Shown piece by piece: positions 40,867-50,286 of a DNA stretch of 64,000 nucleotides; position 1 is the stretch's first letter, and each line of letters begins with the position of its first letter. The notes under the pieces are model-generated. The model was not told the DNA's origin, searched no databases, and saw only the letters and a list, made by a program, of their open reading frames with translations. The stretch lies in contig CALHAH010000005.1 of NCBI GenBank assembly GCA_937934115.1, positions 1-64,000 on the forward strand. Reading direction: 5' to 3'. The position numbers and the translations under genes were made by a program. The DNA is from an uncultured Thermoanaerobaculum sp. Lineage in GTDB: Bacteria; Acidobacteriota; Thermoanaerobaculia; Thermoanaerobaculales; Thermoanaerobaculaceae.

Positions 40867-41885
40867 TGGTGGATGTGCTTCTCGTGGATGACTCACCCAC
40901 GGTGCGGGCGGTGCTCCGTCGGCTCCTCAACCCACCTTCGGACTTGCAAGTTGTGGGCGAGGCCACCAACGGTCAAGAAGCCGTGGACTTGGTCCTCAAG
41001 CTACGGCCGCATGTGGTCCTCATGGACGTGGAAATGCCGGTGATGGACGGTTTGGAGGCCATCCAGCGGATCATGGAGTTGCGGCCCACACCGATTCTGG
41101 TGCTCACCTCTCGCGCCAACCGTGACCGCATGGCCATTGCCTTTGAAGCCGTACGGCGGGGAGCCTTGGAGGTTTTGCCTAAACCGGAGGCGCCCGGGGG
41201 GTGGGAGGAACTGGCGTGGCGCTTGCCTGAGCTACTGCGCACAGCTGCCGGGCTTCCCCCTCGCCGTCCAGTTCTCCAAAGCCCGCGCCGGGCTTCCCGG
41301 GTGACACCGCGGGTGGTGGAGTGGATCCTTTTGGGCGCTTCCACGGGCGGCCCAGGGGCGCTCCGTGCCTTCCTGGCAGCCCTGCCCTCGGGGGTGCAAG
41401 CACCCATGGCGGTGGTGCAGCACATCGCACCCGGTTTCGAGGATGGCCTTGCCCACTGGTTGGCGCGGGAAAGCGGGCGCGATGTTCAGGTGGCACGTGC
41501 CAAGGAAAAGCCACCGGCGGGAGCGGTGCGGTTGGCTCCCGGAAAAAGCCATCTACGACTGGCAGTGGACGGCAGTCTCGAGGTGGACCCCGAAACGCCC
41601 CCACGCCAGGGCCATCGTCCCTCCGTGGACGTGCTTTTTGAATCGGCTCTTTCCCTGCGGCCGGCGCACGTGGTGGCCATACTCTTTTCCGGGATGGGAA
41701 GCGACGGTGCCTATGGGCTTTTACAGCTGAAAAGGGCGGGAGCGGTGACCGCCGTGCAAGATGAGGCAAGCTCCGCCGTATTTGGCATGCCCAAACAAGC
41801 CCTGGAGCTGGGAGCTACCGAGGTGGCCCTTCCCCCAGAAGAGCTGGCCCGTTTTGTGGCGGTTACGTGCGGGGAGGAAGGATGA
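40866..41885 (+). CDS. cheB: Chemoreceptor methylesterase CheB
   Basis: This 339-residue protein has an N-terminal receiver (LLVDDSPTVRAVLRRLL, Asp in VVLMDVEMPVMDG) and a C-terminal methylesterase. The catalytic residues are visible: Ser in LLGASTGGPGALR, His in VVQHIAPGF and Asp in FSGMGSDGAYGL. It removes methyl groups from receptors and opposes CheR. ATG 40866 shares a base with the cheA stop (TAATG). In the Wsp pathway the equivalent is WspF, whose loss raises c-di-GMP. Confidence 0.95.
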   Translation: MVDVLLVDDSPTVRAVLRRLLNPPSDLQVVGEATNGQEAVDLVLKLRPHVVLMDVEMPVMDGLEAIQRIMELRPTPILVLTSRANRDRMAIAFEAVRRGALEVLPKPEAPGGWEELAWRLPELLRTAAGLPPRRPVLQSPRRASRVTPRVVEWILLGASTGGPGALRAFLAALPSGVQAPMAVVQHIAPGFEDGLAHWLARESGRDVQVARAKEKPPAGAVRLAPGKSHLRLAVDGSLEVDPETPPRQGHRPSVDVLFESALSLRPAHVVAILFSGMGSDGAYGLLQLKRAGAVTAVQDEASSAVFGMPKQALELGATEVALPPEELARFVAVTCGEEG

Positions 41886-43309
41886 CCCGCAGCCGGGTTT
41901 TGGTCATTGACGACTCCCACCTGGCTCGAGCACTGGTGGTGCGCGCCCTCACTCAGGCCGGGTTTGAGGTATCGGAAGCCGCCGATGGTGTAGAAGGTGC
42001 GGTCATGGCCTTCCGCACTTTGCCCCAGGTGGTGCTCACCGATCTGGAAATGCCCACCATGGACGGTAACCAGTTGCTCCGCTTGCTCAAGAGCGACCCA
42101 GCCACGGCGTCCATTCCGGTGATTATCCTCACCAGCCACGGGGAAGCCCCCTCTCGGTTTTGGGGTTTGGCCACCGGGGCCGATGCTTACATCACGAAAG
42201 ATGCCTCACCAGAGCAGCTGGTGGAGGCTGTGGCAAAGCTCGCCTCCCGGTCTAGCCCCGCTCCCAAGGTGGCGGTACCTCTTCCGCAAGGGCCGTTGGA
42301 CGTGCTGGCGCGGGTTGCGCGCACCCTCGACCAGGCGCTCATGAAGGCAACGCTTACCAGCTCACTTTTGGCCCAAGGCATGGGCAGTCCGGACTTGGTA
42401 ACCGCCTGCCGCCGCGTGGTGGGGCTTTTACGGGAGGTGGTGGACGGCGAGGTTTTTGCCATCGGAGTGGCGGAAGCCCACACGGTCAGCATGTACGTGA
42501 ACGCCACCTCGGACTTGCCTTTGGCACTTTTCGATGCGGTCAACAAGGCGGTTCTCCACCGGTTGCCGGTGACCCCAGGAGCTGAGGTGGAGATGACCTA
42601 TGATGGCGAGCACCAGCACGAGGACGGCCCCCGCGACCTGGGAAGCTTGCGCTTCTTCACGCTGCCCCTGCGCGACGCCGAAGGCGTTTTGGCCATTTTG
42701 CCCAAAGACACTTCCTCCTTTGTGGCCCTCTCGTTGCCGCTCATTACGGACCTGGCAAACCACCTGGCCATCGTGCTAGACAACGCCCGCTTGGCGCAGA
42801 GGCTGCGGGAGCTTTCCTCTCGCGACAGCCTCACCCGGCTTTTGAACCACCGCGCCATTTTTGAGCGATTGGCCGAAGAATTGGCGCGCGCTGCCCGGCG
42901 CGGGCAAACAGTTTCCGTAATCCTCTGCGATTTTGACCACTTCAAAGCCGTGAACGATACCCATGGACACCTGGCCGGGGATGCGGTGCTGCGGGCTGCC
43001 GCGCAACTTTTCCGACAGCTCCTGCGCGCTTCCGACGCTCTCGGCCGCTACGGCGGGGAGGAATTCCTGGTGGTTTTGCCGGAAACCGGCCTGGAGGCCG
43101 GCATCCACACCGCCGAGCGACTGCGTCACGCTTTGGAAAAACAAAGCGTTCCCTTAGCCTCCGGCGCCAAGGTAACCATTACCGCTTCCTTCGGGGTGGC
43201 CTGTGGGGCGGAAGTGGTGGGCTCTCCAACCCCTGACGCCTTGGTGGCCCTGGCCGACATGCGCCTCTACCAAGCCAAGGCTGCCGGCCGTAACTGTGTC
43301 AAGCCCTAA
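41882..43309 (+). CDS. Response regulator diguanylate cyclase (receiver-GAF-like-GGDEF)
   Basis: This 475-residue protein has an N-terminal receiver (VLVIDDSHLARALVV, phosphoacceptor in VVLTDLEMPTMDG), a middle region (about 140-300) that looks like a GAF domain, and a C-terminal GGDEF domain with an intact active site, GRYGGEEFLVVLPET. RASD stands 5 residues before GGEEF and is a proper inhibitory I-site. It should make cyclic di-GMP when phosphorylated by CheA. WspR, its closest functional parallel, lacks the middle domain. Start ATG 41882 overlaps the cheB stop. Confidence 0.93.
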   Translation: MTRSRVLVIDDSHLARALVVRALTQAGFEVSEAADGVEGAVMAFRTLPQVVLTDLEMPTMDGNQLLRLLKSDPATASIPVIILTSHGEAPSRFWGLATGADAYITKDASPEQLVEAVAKLASRSSPAPKVAVPLPQGPLDVLARVARTLDQALMKATLTSSLLAQGMGSPDLVTACRRVVGLLREVVDGEVFAIGVAEAHTVSMYVNATSDLPLALFDAVNKAVLHRLPVTPGAEVEMTYDGEHQHEDGPRDLGSLRFFTLPLRDAEGVLAILPKDTSSFVALSLPLITDLANHLAIVLDNARLAQRLRELSSRDSLTRLLNHRAIFERLAEELARAARRGQTVSVILCDFDHFKAVNDTHGHLAGDAVLRAAAQLFRQLLRASDALGRYGGEEFLVVLPETGLEAGIHTAERLRHALEKQSVPLASGAKVTITASFGVACGAEVVGSPTPDALVALADMRLYQAKAAGRNCVKP

Positions 43310-44673
43310 TGCCGGAGAAAACGCTTCCTAAGGGCCCTGTCACGCAACTGGCGCAGCTGGTGGAACACGTGAGCGGTAACGTGGTGCCGGAGAGCTTTTT
43401 CCCCTTCCTTGCGGAGGTAGCGCGCGAACGGCGTTTGGCTTGCGGTTTTCCCGATCTGGAGGCGTACGTCAAGGCTTTGGCCGCCGGCCGCCTGCCCGAG
43501 GAGTGGCGCAAGCTCCTTTCTGCCATTACCATCAAGGAGTCTTCCTTCTTCCGCACGCCCCAGCACTTCGAAGCGCTGGAAAAGCAAATCATTCCCCTTT
43601 TGCTGCCAAGCCGGCACGCAACGCGAACCTTGCGACTGTGGAGCGCCGGTTGCGCCCGCGGCGAGGAACCCGCCACTTTGGCCATGGTACTGGCCGAGCA
43701 CCCACAGCTTGCGGGCTGGAGCTGGACCATTTTGGCTACGGATGTGGACGAAGAGGCCTTAGAAGCGGCACGAAAGGGCTTCTACGCGGAAAAGGCCTTG
43801 GCTACGGTCCCCCAGGCGCTTAAGGAGCGGTACTTCACACCGCAAGGGAACGGATGGCTGTTTTCCCCGCGCCTTTTGCAACGCATCACGTATCGCCATT
43901 TGAACCTGATAGCCGAGCCGTTCCCCTCTTTTCCCGAACCCTTTGACATCGTCATGCTGCGCAACGTTCTCATTTACTTTCGGCTTGCCTCCCAACAGCG
44001 GGTGCTGGCCCACATCGCTGGTGTTCTGGCCCCCGATGGTTTTCTCTTCCTAGGACCGGCGGAAACTGTGTGGCAGGTAAGCGACCGCTTTGAGCCTGTG
44101 GATTTGGGTGGGTGCTTTGCCTACCGACCCCGGCTCGCCAGTGCCCCCACCCCGCTCCGCCTGGGGCCAATACCCCCAAAAAAACCTCCAAAAACCCTCC
44201 CTCCCGAAAAGAAACCATCACCGCCAAAGCCCAAGCCTCAGGCGGCGCAGGCAAAGGAAGTGCTGGCAGCCGACCCCTTGGGGGAAGCCGTAGCCATCCT
44301 TGCGCAAGGACGTCTTCGCGAAGCGCAGGAGGCGTTACAAAAGCTTTTGGCGGCTAACCCCGCCGACGCCCAAGCTCACGCCTTGGAAGGCTACCTCCAC
44401 GAGGTGGCTGGACGCCCCGCCGAAGCCATTGCCGCTTTCAGAGCGTGCCTTTACCTCGAACCTGACCTGTTCCAAGCCCGGCTGCTCCTGGCTCACGCCT
44501 TGCGGCGGGCCGGGGAAGCGGGCCGCGCCCAAGCGGAGTACCGTCACCTGCTCAGCACGTTGGGGGCGGGGGGTGGGCGGGAGCTGGACCGGTTGGCTGG
44601 TCTTCCGTTGCCCACCCGGGAACAAGCCGCCCGCCAGGCGCAAGCGGCCCTGGAAGGGATGAACACAGCGTAA
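43309..44673 (+). CDS. cheR: Chemoreceptor methyltransferase CheR with TPR tail
   Basis: This 454-residue protein has a CheR N-terminal helical domain, a SAM-binding methyltransferase domain (LWSAGCARGEEPATLAMVL, ILATDVDEEALEAARKG, FDIVMLRNVLIYF) and, after a proline-rich linker (about 285-320), two to three TPR repeats at about 325-445. It methylates receptor glutamates. The TPR extension matches WspC. It is the last gene of the seven-gene block, with TAATG at its start. A gap of 43 nt and a new promoter separate it from the kinase gene. Confidence 0.94.
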   Translation: MPEKTLPKGPVTQLAQLVEHVSGNVVPESFFPFLAEVARERRLACGFPDLEAYVKALAAGRLPEEWRKLLSAITIKESSFFRTPQHFEALEKQIIPLLLPSRHATRTLRLWSAGCARGEEPATLAMVLAEHPQLAGWSWTILATDVDEEALEAARKGFYAEKALATVPQALKERYFTPQGNGWLFSPRLLQRITYRHLNLIAEPFPSFPEPFDIVMLRNVLIYFRLASQQRVLAHIAGVLAPDGFLFLGPAETVWQVSDRFEPVDLGGCFAYRPRLASAPTPLRLGPIPPKKPPKTLPPEKKPSPPKPKPQAAQAKEVLAADPLGEAVAILAQGRLREAQEALQKLLAANPADAQAHALEGYLHEVAGRPAEAIAAFRACLYLEPDLFQARLLLAHALRRAGEAGRAQAEYRHLLSTLGAGGGRELDRLAGLPLPTREQAARQAQAALEGMNTA

Positions 44674-44703
44674 CTCCCAAAAGCCAAAACCCCACGTTTT
44701 CGT

Positions 44704-44716
44704 TACAATCATTGCC
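44704..44716 (+). promoter_or_regulatory. Leaderless-type -10 of the Ser/Thr kinase gene
   Basis: TACAAT (44704-44709) lies 7 nt before GTG 44717 with no Shine-Dalgarno sequence between. No -35 of good quality is present. It suggests a separate transcript from the chemosensory block. Confidence 0.5.
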
Positions 44717-47233
44717 GTGACGCTCACGGCAGTAGGCCGCTACCAAATCCTGCGGGAACTGGGGCGCGGGGGGATGGGTACCGTGTACCTGGCTTTTGAC
44801 CCCGAGCTTTCCCGCCACGTGGCCATTAAAGGCTTGGGCACAGGCCAGGCGACGCCCGAGAAGCGAGAGCGGCTACGCCGGGAAGCACGAGCCGCGGCGG
44901 CCCTCACCCACCCCAACATCGCGCAAATTTACGACGTCATCACGCAGCAAGATCAGGACTTCGTGGTCATGGAGTGGGTGGAGGGGCAAACCCTCGCTGA
45001 CCTCCTGGCCTCCGGACCCTTGTCCCCGGGAGAAGTAGCGCGCATTGGTGCACAAATAGCCCGGGCTCTTGCCTTTGCCCACCGCCGGGGCATCATCCAC
45101 CGCGACGTCAAGTGCGAAAACGTCATGATCACCCCAGAAGGCACCGCCAAGGTGCTGGACTTTGGCCTGGCGCAAATTCAGGGGTTACCGCCAGACCAGA
45201 GGCTGACCCAGGAAGGCTTGGTGGTAGGCACATCCCGTGCCATGTCCCCGGAACAAGCCATGGGGAAGCCCTTGGACCACCGCTCGGATATCTTTTCCTT
45301 GGGCTCCCTTCTGTACGAGGCCGCCACCGGCCAGCCGGCTTTCGCGGGAGAAACGGTTTTAGAAACCTTGCACAAGGTGGCCCGCGCCGAGTACGTGCCC
45401 CTGGAGCACGCAGCCCCCCGCCTTCCCCAAGAGCTGGCAGCGGTCATCCAGCGCTGCCTGGAGCGCGATCCCCAGCGACGTTTCCAGGATGCTTCCGAAA
45501 TTGCCAACCTCCTCGCCGGTGTTTCGCAAACCCTGGGCACCGCGTACCTCCCACCTGTCCCCCGAGCCACGCTTGTGGTCCAAAAGCTTAACCGTCACCT
45601 TCCGTACGTGGCCGCGGCCGTGATGATCCTTTCTGCGGTGGCAGCCATTTCTCTCCTCCGCGGCTGGTTGGGGGCCCCCAAACCGGTAACCGTCGCCGTC
45701 TTACCTGTCAGCGGTGCGCTTGCCACCGAGACGCCGTTGGTTTCTACGGCCGTGGCCGACGCTGTGGCCGGGTTTCTCGCCAACCTGCAAGGCCTCCACG
45801 TGGTGGCCGGACGCGAGGTGCGCTCGGTGTTACGGGAAGGCATGGGTGTGCGGGAAGCGGCCCGCGCCTTAGGCGTACAGGAGCTGGTGGAGGCGGTCAT
45901 CGCGCCAGGGACCGAGGCGAGCACGGTGCGAGTGCAGCTTTCGCGACTGGATGGATCCACGGGGAGAATCCTTTGGTCGCAAACCCTCGAAGCGGTTTCT
46001 GCAGACCCTCTCCCCCTCCAAGAACGCATTACCACGGCGCTCCAAGACGCTTTCCGCCAGTTCCGCGCCCGCCGGCGCCCCAAAACGCCGCCCCCAGAGG
46101 CACTGGAAGCGTACCTGGAGGTAAAAAAGCGCTTGGACGCTGGCACACCTTCCCGCGGCTATGGGGAGGAGCTGGCGCTTTTGGAGAAGGCAGAAGCGGC
46201 GGCGCCAGATTTCGTAGACGCTCTCATCACGCACGCCTCCATTGAGCGCTTCTTGGGCGGCAACCTCAACGATCCCAAGAGGTTCGCAAAGGCAGAGGAG
46301 CTGTTGCGGCGCGCCAGTGAAGCGGACGCGGAGCACCCGGAAATCCCTTTGCGCCGCGCGCAACTGGCGCAAAGTCGCGGACACGCAGAAGAAGCCGTGC
46401 AGATCCTGCGCCAGCTTACCCGTGTGCGCCCTGGCGACCCCACGGCCTGGCGAACCTTAGGCTCGGCTTTGGCCCAGCTCCAACGGCAGGAGGAAAGCGA
46501 AAAGGCCTTTGCCCGGGCATTGAGTTTGCAGCCAAACATCGTTACCTGGGACCAGCTCTCCTCGGCCCGTGCTGACTGGGGGGACTTGGCCGGGGCTCGC
46601 CAAGCGGCGCAAGAAATCCTCAAACGCGCACCCAACCACCCGTTGGGGTTATTCCGTTTGGGGTATGTGGCCGCTTTGGAAGGCGACTTCGCCCTTTGCG
46701 AAAAGCTTTTTTCCCAGCTTTACCCGCAAACCAACTTGCTTTCAGACCTCTACAACTGGGGCACCTGCACCTTTTACCAGGGCAACGTGCAGCAGGCTTT
46801 GCAAATTTACATGCAAGCACTTGCCCGCGCCCCCGATGATCACCGCAGCCACCTCAATGTGGCAGACAGCCACTTCTGGCTGGGTAACCATCAGGAAGCG
46901 CGGGCCCACTACCAAAAGGCCCTAGAGCTTCTGGAAGCTAACCCCCACCCCCGCCGTTATTGGGCAGACAAAGCCCACATCCTCGCCCACCTAGGAAGGT
47001 TCGAAGAAGCCGTCTGGGCCGCGCAAAAAAACGTTTCCGAACGCTCCAACCGCAACTGGAACCTGTTTGTGGCTGCTGAAGTGGCAGCTTTGGCAGGAGA
47101 CAAAACCTCCATGCTGGCGTACAGCCGCAAAGCCTTGGAGCTGGGCGCTCCTAAACAGTGGTTCTCTGGCCCAGAATTTGCCCCCTACCGGCAGTTGCCG
47201 GAGTTTCGCGCGCTTTTTGCAACACCGCGCTAA
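44717..47233 (+). CDS. Membrane Ser/Thr protein kinase with TolB/FlgO-like and TPR domains
   Basis: This 838-residue protein has an N-terminal Hanks-type kinase with all key motifs ([13 protein letters not shown] lysine, [26 protein letters not shown]). One transmembrane helix follows at about 295-318. Next is an extracytoplasmic FlgO/adenylate-cyclase-associated-type domain ([27 protein letters not shown]) and then about 8 TPR repeats (about 510-830). This layout is abundant in Acidobacteriota and relatives. Targets are unknown. Its TAA stop overlaps that of the convergent gene. Start GTG 44717. Confidence 0.92.
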   Translation: MTLTAVGRYQILRELGRGGMGTVYLAFDPELSRHVAIKGLGTGQATPEKRERLRREARAAAALTHPNIAQIYDVITQQDQDFVVMEWVEGQTLADLLASGPLSPGEVARIGAQIARALAFAHRRGIIHRDVKCENVMITPEGTAKVLDFGLAQIQGLPPDQRLTQEGLVVGTSRAMSPEQAMGKPLDHRSDIFSLGSLLYEAATGQPAFAGETVLETLHKVARAEYVPLEHAAPRLPQELAAVIQRCLERDPQRRFQDASEIANLLAGVSQTLGTAYLPPVPRATLVVQKLNRHLPYVAAAVMILSAVAAISLLRGWLGAPKPVTVAVLPVSGALATETPLVSTAVADAVAGFLANLQGLHVVAGREVRSVLREGMGVREAARALGVQELVEAVIAPGTEASTVRVQLSRLDGSTGRILWSQTLEAVSADPLPLQERITTALQDAFRQFRARRRPKTPPPEALEAYLEVKKRLDAGTPSRGYGEELALLEKAEAAAPDFVDALITHASIERFLGGNLNDPKRFAKAEELLRRASEADAEHPEIPLRRAQLAQSRGHAEEAVQILRQLTRVRPGDPTAWRTLGSALAQLQRQEESEKAFARALSLQPNIVTWDQLSSARADWGDLAGARQAAQEILKRAPNHPLGLFRLGYVAALEGDFALCEKLFSQLYPQTNLLSDLYNWGTCTFYQGNVQQALQIYMQALARAPDDHRSHLNVADSHFWLGNHQEARAHYQKALELLEANPHPRRYWADKAHILAHLGRFEEAVWAAQKNVSERSNRNWNLFVAAEVAALAGDKTSMLAYSRKALELGAPKQWFSGPEFAPYRQLPEFRALFATPR

Positions 47234-47583
47234 GGCGGTTCATCGCGGTTGTCCACATCCGGATCCACCTCTGCCACCAACGTCCCCTGGTCGTCGTAAA
47301 GCTCCACAGCGTAGGAGTAACGGCCGTTTACTTGGCAGTTGCCCCGGGTGATGATATCCGGCAGGTGGGAACCCACCGAGGAAGGCGCCGATCCCATCCC
47401 CGAAAACAACGGCCTTTGGCCGTTTTTCCAGCGCACGACCACCGAAGCCACATCTTTCGCCATCCCCGGGAAGGTGAAGCGAAGACAATCAGGACCGGTC
47501 TTGTAGTAAAGGACAGCCGGATCCGGGTGGCAGGTGATCCGCTTGCCGGAAAGCGTTACCTTCACCTCGCGGTAGCCTTTCAT
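47230..47583 (-). CDS. Hypothetical protein
   Basis: This is a 117-residue soluble, beta-rich protein that I do not recognise. It has a TLSGKRITCHPDPAVLYY opening, a WKNGQRPLFSGMGSAP middle and an acidic tail. Two or three cysteines are present but no clear metal motif. AAAGGGGGC precedes ATG 47583 and a TACACT (47612-47607) lies upstream, so it looks like a real gene. Its stop shares 4 nt with the kinase stop. Confidence 0.7.
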   Translation of the reverse strand: MKGYREVKVTLSGKRITCHPDPAVLYYKTGPDCLRFTFPGMAKDVASVVVRWKNGQRPLFSGMGSAPSSVGSHLPDIITRGNCQVNGRYSYAVELYDDQGTLVAEVDPDVDNRDEPP

Positions 47584-47642
47584 GGCAGCCCCCTTTTCTG
47601 GCTACCAGTGTAGCCCGGCTTGCCGGCACCTACAATAGGAGG

Positions 47643-47873
47643 GTGAGACGCGCCATCTGGTTTTGGCTTGAAATCGTTTACCTGGCGGCGGCAGGCTGGG
47701 CGTGCGTGCTGTTGCCTTGGGGGCAAAGTTGGCTTTCTTGGACCTGGAACTTGCCAACCTTTTGCGCGCACCTACTTTCCCACCCCGCCGTGCGTGGGGC
47801 CATTTCCGGGTTTGGGGTGCTTCACCTTTTAGTGGCCCTAGGGTCCGCCACGAAAAAGGAGGGCTCCTCGTGA
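47643..47873 (+). CDS. Small membrane protein, unknown
   Basis: This 76-residue protein has one or two hydrophobic segments (WFWLEIVYLAAAGWACVLLPWG and a weaker C-terminal one; about 5-26 and 56-68) rich in tryptophan. No family is recognised. TACAAT stands 6 nt before GTG 47643; the six bases are AGGAGG, so the spacer could also act as a very close ribosome-binding site. Its stop overlaps the acpS GTG (GTGA), so it may be coupled to acpS. Confidence 0.6.
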   Translation: MRRAIWFWLEIVYLAAAGWACVLLPWGQSWLSWTWNLPTFCAHLLSHPAVRGAISGFGVLHLLVALGSATKKEGSS

Positions 47874-48235
47874 TTGTGGGGCTTGGGCTCGATGTGGTGG
47901 CGGTGGCGCGGGTGGCCCAAGCTCTAGCCCGACACGGAGACCGTTTCCTCGCCCGTTGCTTCCTCCCCAGTGAGCTTTCCCGTCCTTCTGATCCCGAGCA
48001 CGTGGCCGGAGTTTTTGCCGCCAAGGAAGCTGCTTTTAAGGCCCTAGGCACCGGCTGGGCTCAAGGCATTGGTTTCCATCATGTGGTGGTGGAAAAAGAC
48101 CAGGCCGGCAAACCCCACTTGGCTTTCTACGGCGCTTTAAGGGAGCTGGCGCGCGCGCTGGGCGTGCAGCGTGCTCATGTCTCCATCACCCACCATGGAG
48201 GCCTCGCCGCCGCCGTGGTGATTCTGGAAGGTTAA
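47870..48235 (+). CDS. acpS: Holo-[acyl-carrier-protein] synthase
   Basis: This 121-residue enzyme transfers 4'-phosphopantetheine from CoA to acyl carrier protein. The two signature motifs are GLGLDVVAVARV, with the magnesium aspartate, and VFAAKEAAFKALGTG, with the magnesium glutamate and lysine. SITHHGGLAAAVVI closes the fold. Start GTG 47870 has AGGAGG upstream and overlaps the previous stop. An open frame extending upstream to 47702 is not used. Confidence 0.95.
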   Translation: MIVGLGLDVVAVARVAQALARHGDRFLARCFLPSELSRPSDPEHVAGVFAAKEAAFKALGTGWAQGIGFHHVVVEKDQAGKPHLAFYGALRELARALGVQRAHVSITHHGGLAAAVVILEG

Positions 48236-48252
48236 GCTTTCCTTTCGGCAAA

Positions 48253-49074
48253 TCACCAGTACTTCTCAGTGTGGATCTGGCCTGGTTGGCGGCGGGTGTG
48301 CTCGCGGAAGCCCTCGGAGGTCAAAAGCTGGATCATGGCCTCGATCATGGCCGGGTTGCCACACAACAAAACGTGGGTATGTTCGGGGCCTGGGGCAAAA
48401 CCCCAGCGCTTCGCCACCGCCCCCCGTCGCCACACGTCTTGCACGTACCCGGTTTCCCCCACCCACGGGTGCAGCTCTTCCTGCGGGCGAGAGATGACCG
48501 GAATGTAGGTCAGGTGCGGAAACTGCCGTTCTAGGGCCTCCAGCTCATGGCGGTAGCCCAAATCCGAAGCGTGGCGGGCGCCGTGAATCACCGCGGTGTG
48601 ACGGTGACTGTCCTCTGCCAAGTGGGTGCGCAGCATGCTCATGTAGGGGGCAATGCCGGTGCCGGTGGCAACCATAATCAAGTTGGCAGCGGGAGGAATG
48701 TTTTGCAAGGTGAACAAACCGGCAAACTTTGGCCCCAGGTAAAGCTTGTCGCCGGGCTTAAGGGCGAAAAGCCGCGGGGTAAGGGCCCCCGAACGCACCA
48801 AGGCCAGGTAAAACTCCAGGTACTCCTTTTGCCGCGAAGAAGAAGCAATGGAATAGGACCGGCGAATGAGCGTTCCCGGCTTGGGTGGGGGGTCTTCCGG
48901 ATCAGCCCCGGGCACCCGCGGGGCTTCTGCGGGTAACCCTAAAACCGCAAATTGACCAGGCTGGAAATCGGGAAGCTCCCAGCCATCGGGAACTACCCGA
49001 AAAATGGCAAGCCCGGGCGCTACCTCCTGCTTGAGGGCGAGCACCGCGTTGCATTGCAAAGATGGCTTGGTCAC
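48253..49074 (-). CDS. fpr: Ferredoxin/flavodoxin-NADP+ reductase
   Basis: This 273-residue FAD enzyme has the FAD-binding motif LIRRSYSIASSS (RxYS), a phosphate loop with PGDKLYLGPKFAG, the NADP motif VATGTGIAPYMSML and the VLLCGNPAMIEAM segment. It ends in EKYW, the aromatic-terminated tail typical of subclass Fpr. It moves electrons between NADPH and ferredoxin or flavodoxin. I chose GTG 49074, 4 nt after the stop of the upstream lipoyl gene, with which it is probably cotranscribed. Confidence 0.92.
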   Translation of the reverse strand: MTKPSLQCNAVLALKQEVAPGLAIFRVVPDGWELPDFQPGQFAVLGLPAEAPRVPGADPEDPPPKPGTLIRRSYSIASSSRQKEYLEFYLALVRSGALTPRLFALKPGDKLYLGPKFAGLFTLQNIPPAANLIMVATGTGIAPYMSMLRTHLAEDSHRHTAVIHGARHASDLGYRHELEALERQFPHLTYIPVISRPQEELHPWVGETGYVQDVWRRGAVAKRWGFAPGPEHTHVLLCGNPAMIEAMIQLLTSEGFREHTRRQPGQIHTEKYW

Positions 49075-49078
49075 CGCT

Positions 49079-49915
49079 TCATTTTCTCCCAGAGCCTGCC
49101 GCCGCAGCCCCAGCAAGCGCGTAAACCTTACGCATCACGAACCGCGGGTGTCCATAGACCTCCCGGGCTAGGCCCTGCGCCATTTCCCACTCCTTAAGAG
49201 TTAAACCCCCGTGCTCCACCTCCACTTCCAAGGTGGTGGCGAAGCCGGCCGTCAACGCCTCCACCAACCTGTCCCACGGAGGAACCTCCTCTAAAAGGTC
49301 AGCCAGCGTCACCACTGCCGGCCGCAAGTTTTGGTCGGAGGCCAGACCCAACGCCCCCGCTTGCAGCCGCGAATCCCAATCCAAAAGCAAGGACCCGTGC
49401 TGCAAAACAGCGGCGCCCAGCCGACGCATGGCCGAGCCTACCAGCTTACGGCCTCCCACCACGATTTCACCGCCCGCCGGTTGCATGAAACAGGGGGCGG
49501 CGCTCTTCGGGGGGATCAAGGCCTGCGGGGCTGAGGAAAGCTCAGCGGCCACACCCAGCTTCCGCAAACCGTTAACCAGCGCCTGGCAAATGAGGCGGTA
49601 GCAACTTTGGAGGTCCTTGGGAAACGGGGGGAAACCCAAAGGCGCAGCCACCGAGTACGTGAGCTCGTGCTGATGGAGCACCGCCCGCCCACCGGTGGGA
49701 CGGCGGGTAATATCCACCCCGTGCTCGCGACAGAATGCCTCATCCGCCACGGCGTAAGGTTGGTTAAATCCCAGGGAGAGGCAGGGGGGACTCCAGCGAA
49801 AAAAACGCAACGTGGGCGGACTTTCCTTTGCGGCCACAGCTCGCCCCACCGCCTCGTCCACCGCCATGTTCCAAGCCCCCGGAGCCGGATCCGTAGTGAG
49901 CAATCGCCACGCCAT
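49079..49915 (-). CDS. lipM: LipM-like octanoyltransferase / lipoate-protein ligase A family
   Basis: This 278-residue protein of the biotin/lipoate A/B transferase fold has MAVDEAVGR near the start, the RRPTGGRAVLHQHELTYSV motif, and PCFMQPAGGEIVVGGRKLVG with a cysteine at the LipM catalytic position. That cysteine and the GRKLVGSAMRR context favour an octanoyl-ACP transferase over an ATP-using ligase. It would supply lipoyl groups to 2-oxoacid dehydrogenases, one of which is encoded divergently next door. TACACT lies 6 nt before the ATG, a leaderless arrangement. Confidence 0.8.
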   Translation of the reverse strand: MAWRLLTTDPAPGAWNMAVDEAVGRAVAAKESPPTLRFFRWSPPCLSLGFNQPYAVADEAFCREHGVDITRRPTGGRAVLHQHELTYSVAAPLGFPPFPKDLQSCYRLICQALVNGLRKLGVAAELSSAPQALIPPKSAAPCFMQPAGGEIVVGGRKLVGSAMRRLGAAVLQHGSLLLDWDSRLQAGALGLASDQNLRPAVVTLADLLEEVPPWDRLVEALTAGFATTLEVEVEHGGLTLKEWEMAQGLAREVYGHPRFVMRKVYALAGAAAAGSGRK

Positions 49916-49927
49916 AGGGCAAGTGTA
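49916..49927 (-). promoter_or_regulatory. Leaderless-type -10 of lipM
   Basis: On the minus strand TACACT (49927-49922), then 6 nt, then the ATG at 49915. TTGCTG 16 nt further upstream is a possible weak -35. Between 49928 and 50067 I see nothing else recognisable. Confidence 0.5.
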
Positions 49928-50067
49928 CCGAGGTGGGGGCGCACAGCAAAAGGGAGAAGGTGAAATGTTAAAGACCAGGGATAAAGCGGGCGACGGACCA
50001 ATCCCGTTTCTTCATTTGCCTTGAATTTCTGCTTTTTCGGGCCTCCGTTGATGCTGGTTTGGGATAG

Positions 50068-50286
50068 GTGACGTTGCCCTCGCGCCGGCAAAAGCAACTG
50101 GGCATCCCGCCAGGTGACCGCCTTTTCTTTGTTGTGGAAGGACAAACGGCTTGGGCGTTTGGCTTGCGGCGCCGCTAGATGCAGGAGCTTTTCGGCAGCG
50201 TGGAGCGCCAAAAACCTAAGCTGGGAGAAGGTGAACTGCGCGAACGAGGAGCACGGTGCCCGGCCGGCCGACATGGCAGGTCATGA
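50068..50286 (+). pseudogene. Remnant of an AbrB/MazE-type antitoxin gene
   Basis: In one frame the sequence reads LGIPPGDRLFFVVEG, the second half of a swapped-hairpin AbrB DNA-binding domain. An in-frame TAG (50176-50178) follows, and then MQELFGSVERQKPKLGEG and ELRERGAR, like the toxin-binding tail of VapB/AbrB antitoxins. The N-terminal strand is missing: an in-frame TAG stands directly before the first codon shown. The frame ends in TGA overlapping the toxin remnant's ATG (ATGA), the classic antitoxin-toxin junction. It is clearly non-functional. Confidence 0.65.

Noticed and set aside
47702-47869. Upstream extension of acpS by 56 codons
   Set aside because: It overlaps the small membrane gene in another frame. 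The acpS domain begins exactly at GTG 47870 behind an AGGAGG.
49516-50274. Minus-strand open frame of about 250 codons upstream of lipM, possibly a transposase
   Set aside because: It overlaps the lipM coding region out of frame, shows no transposase motif, and runs antisense to the antitoxin remnant.
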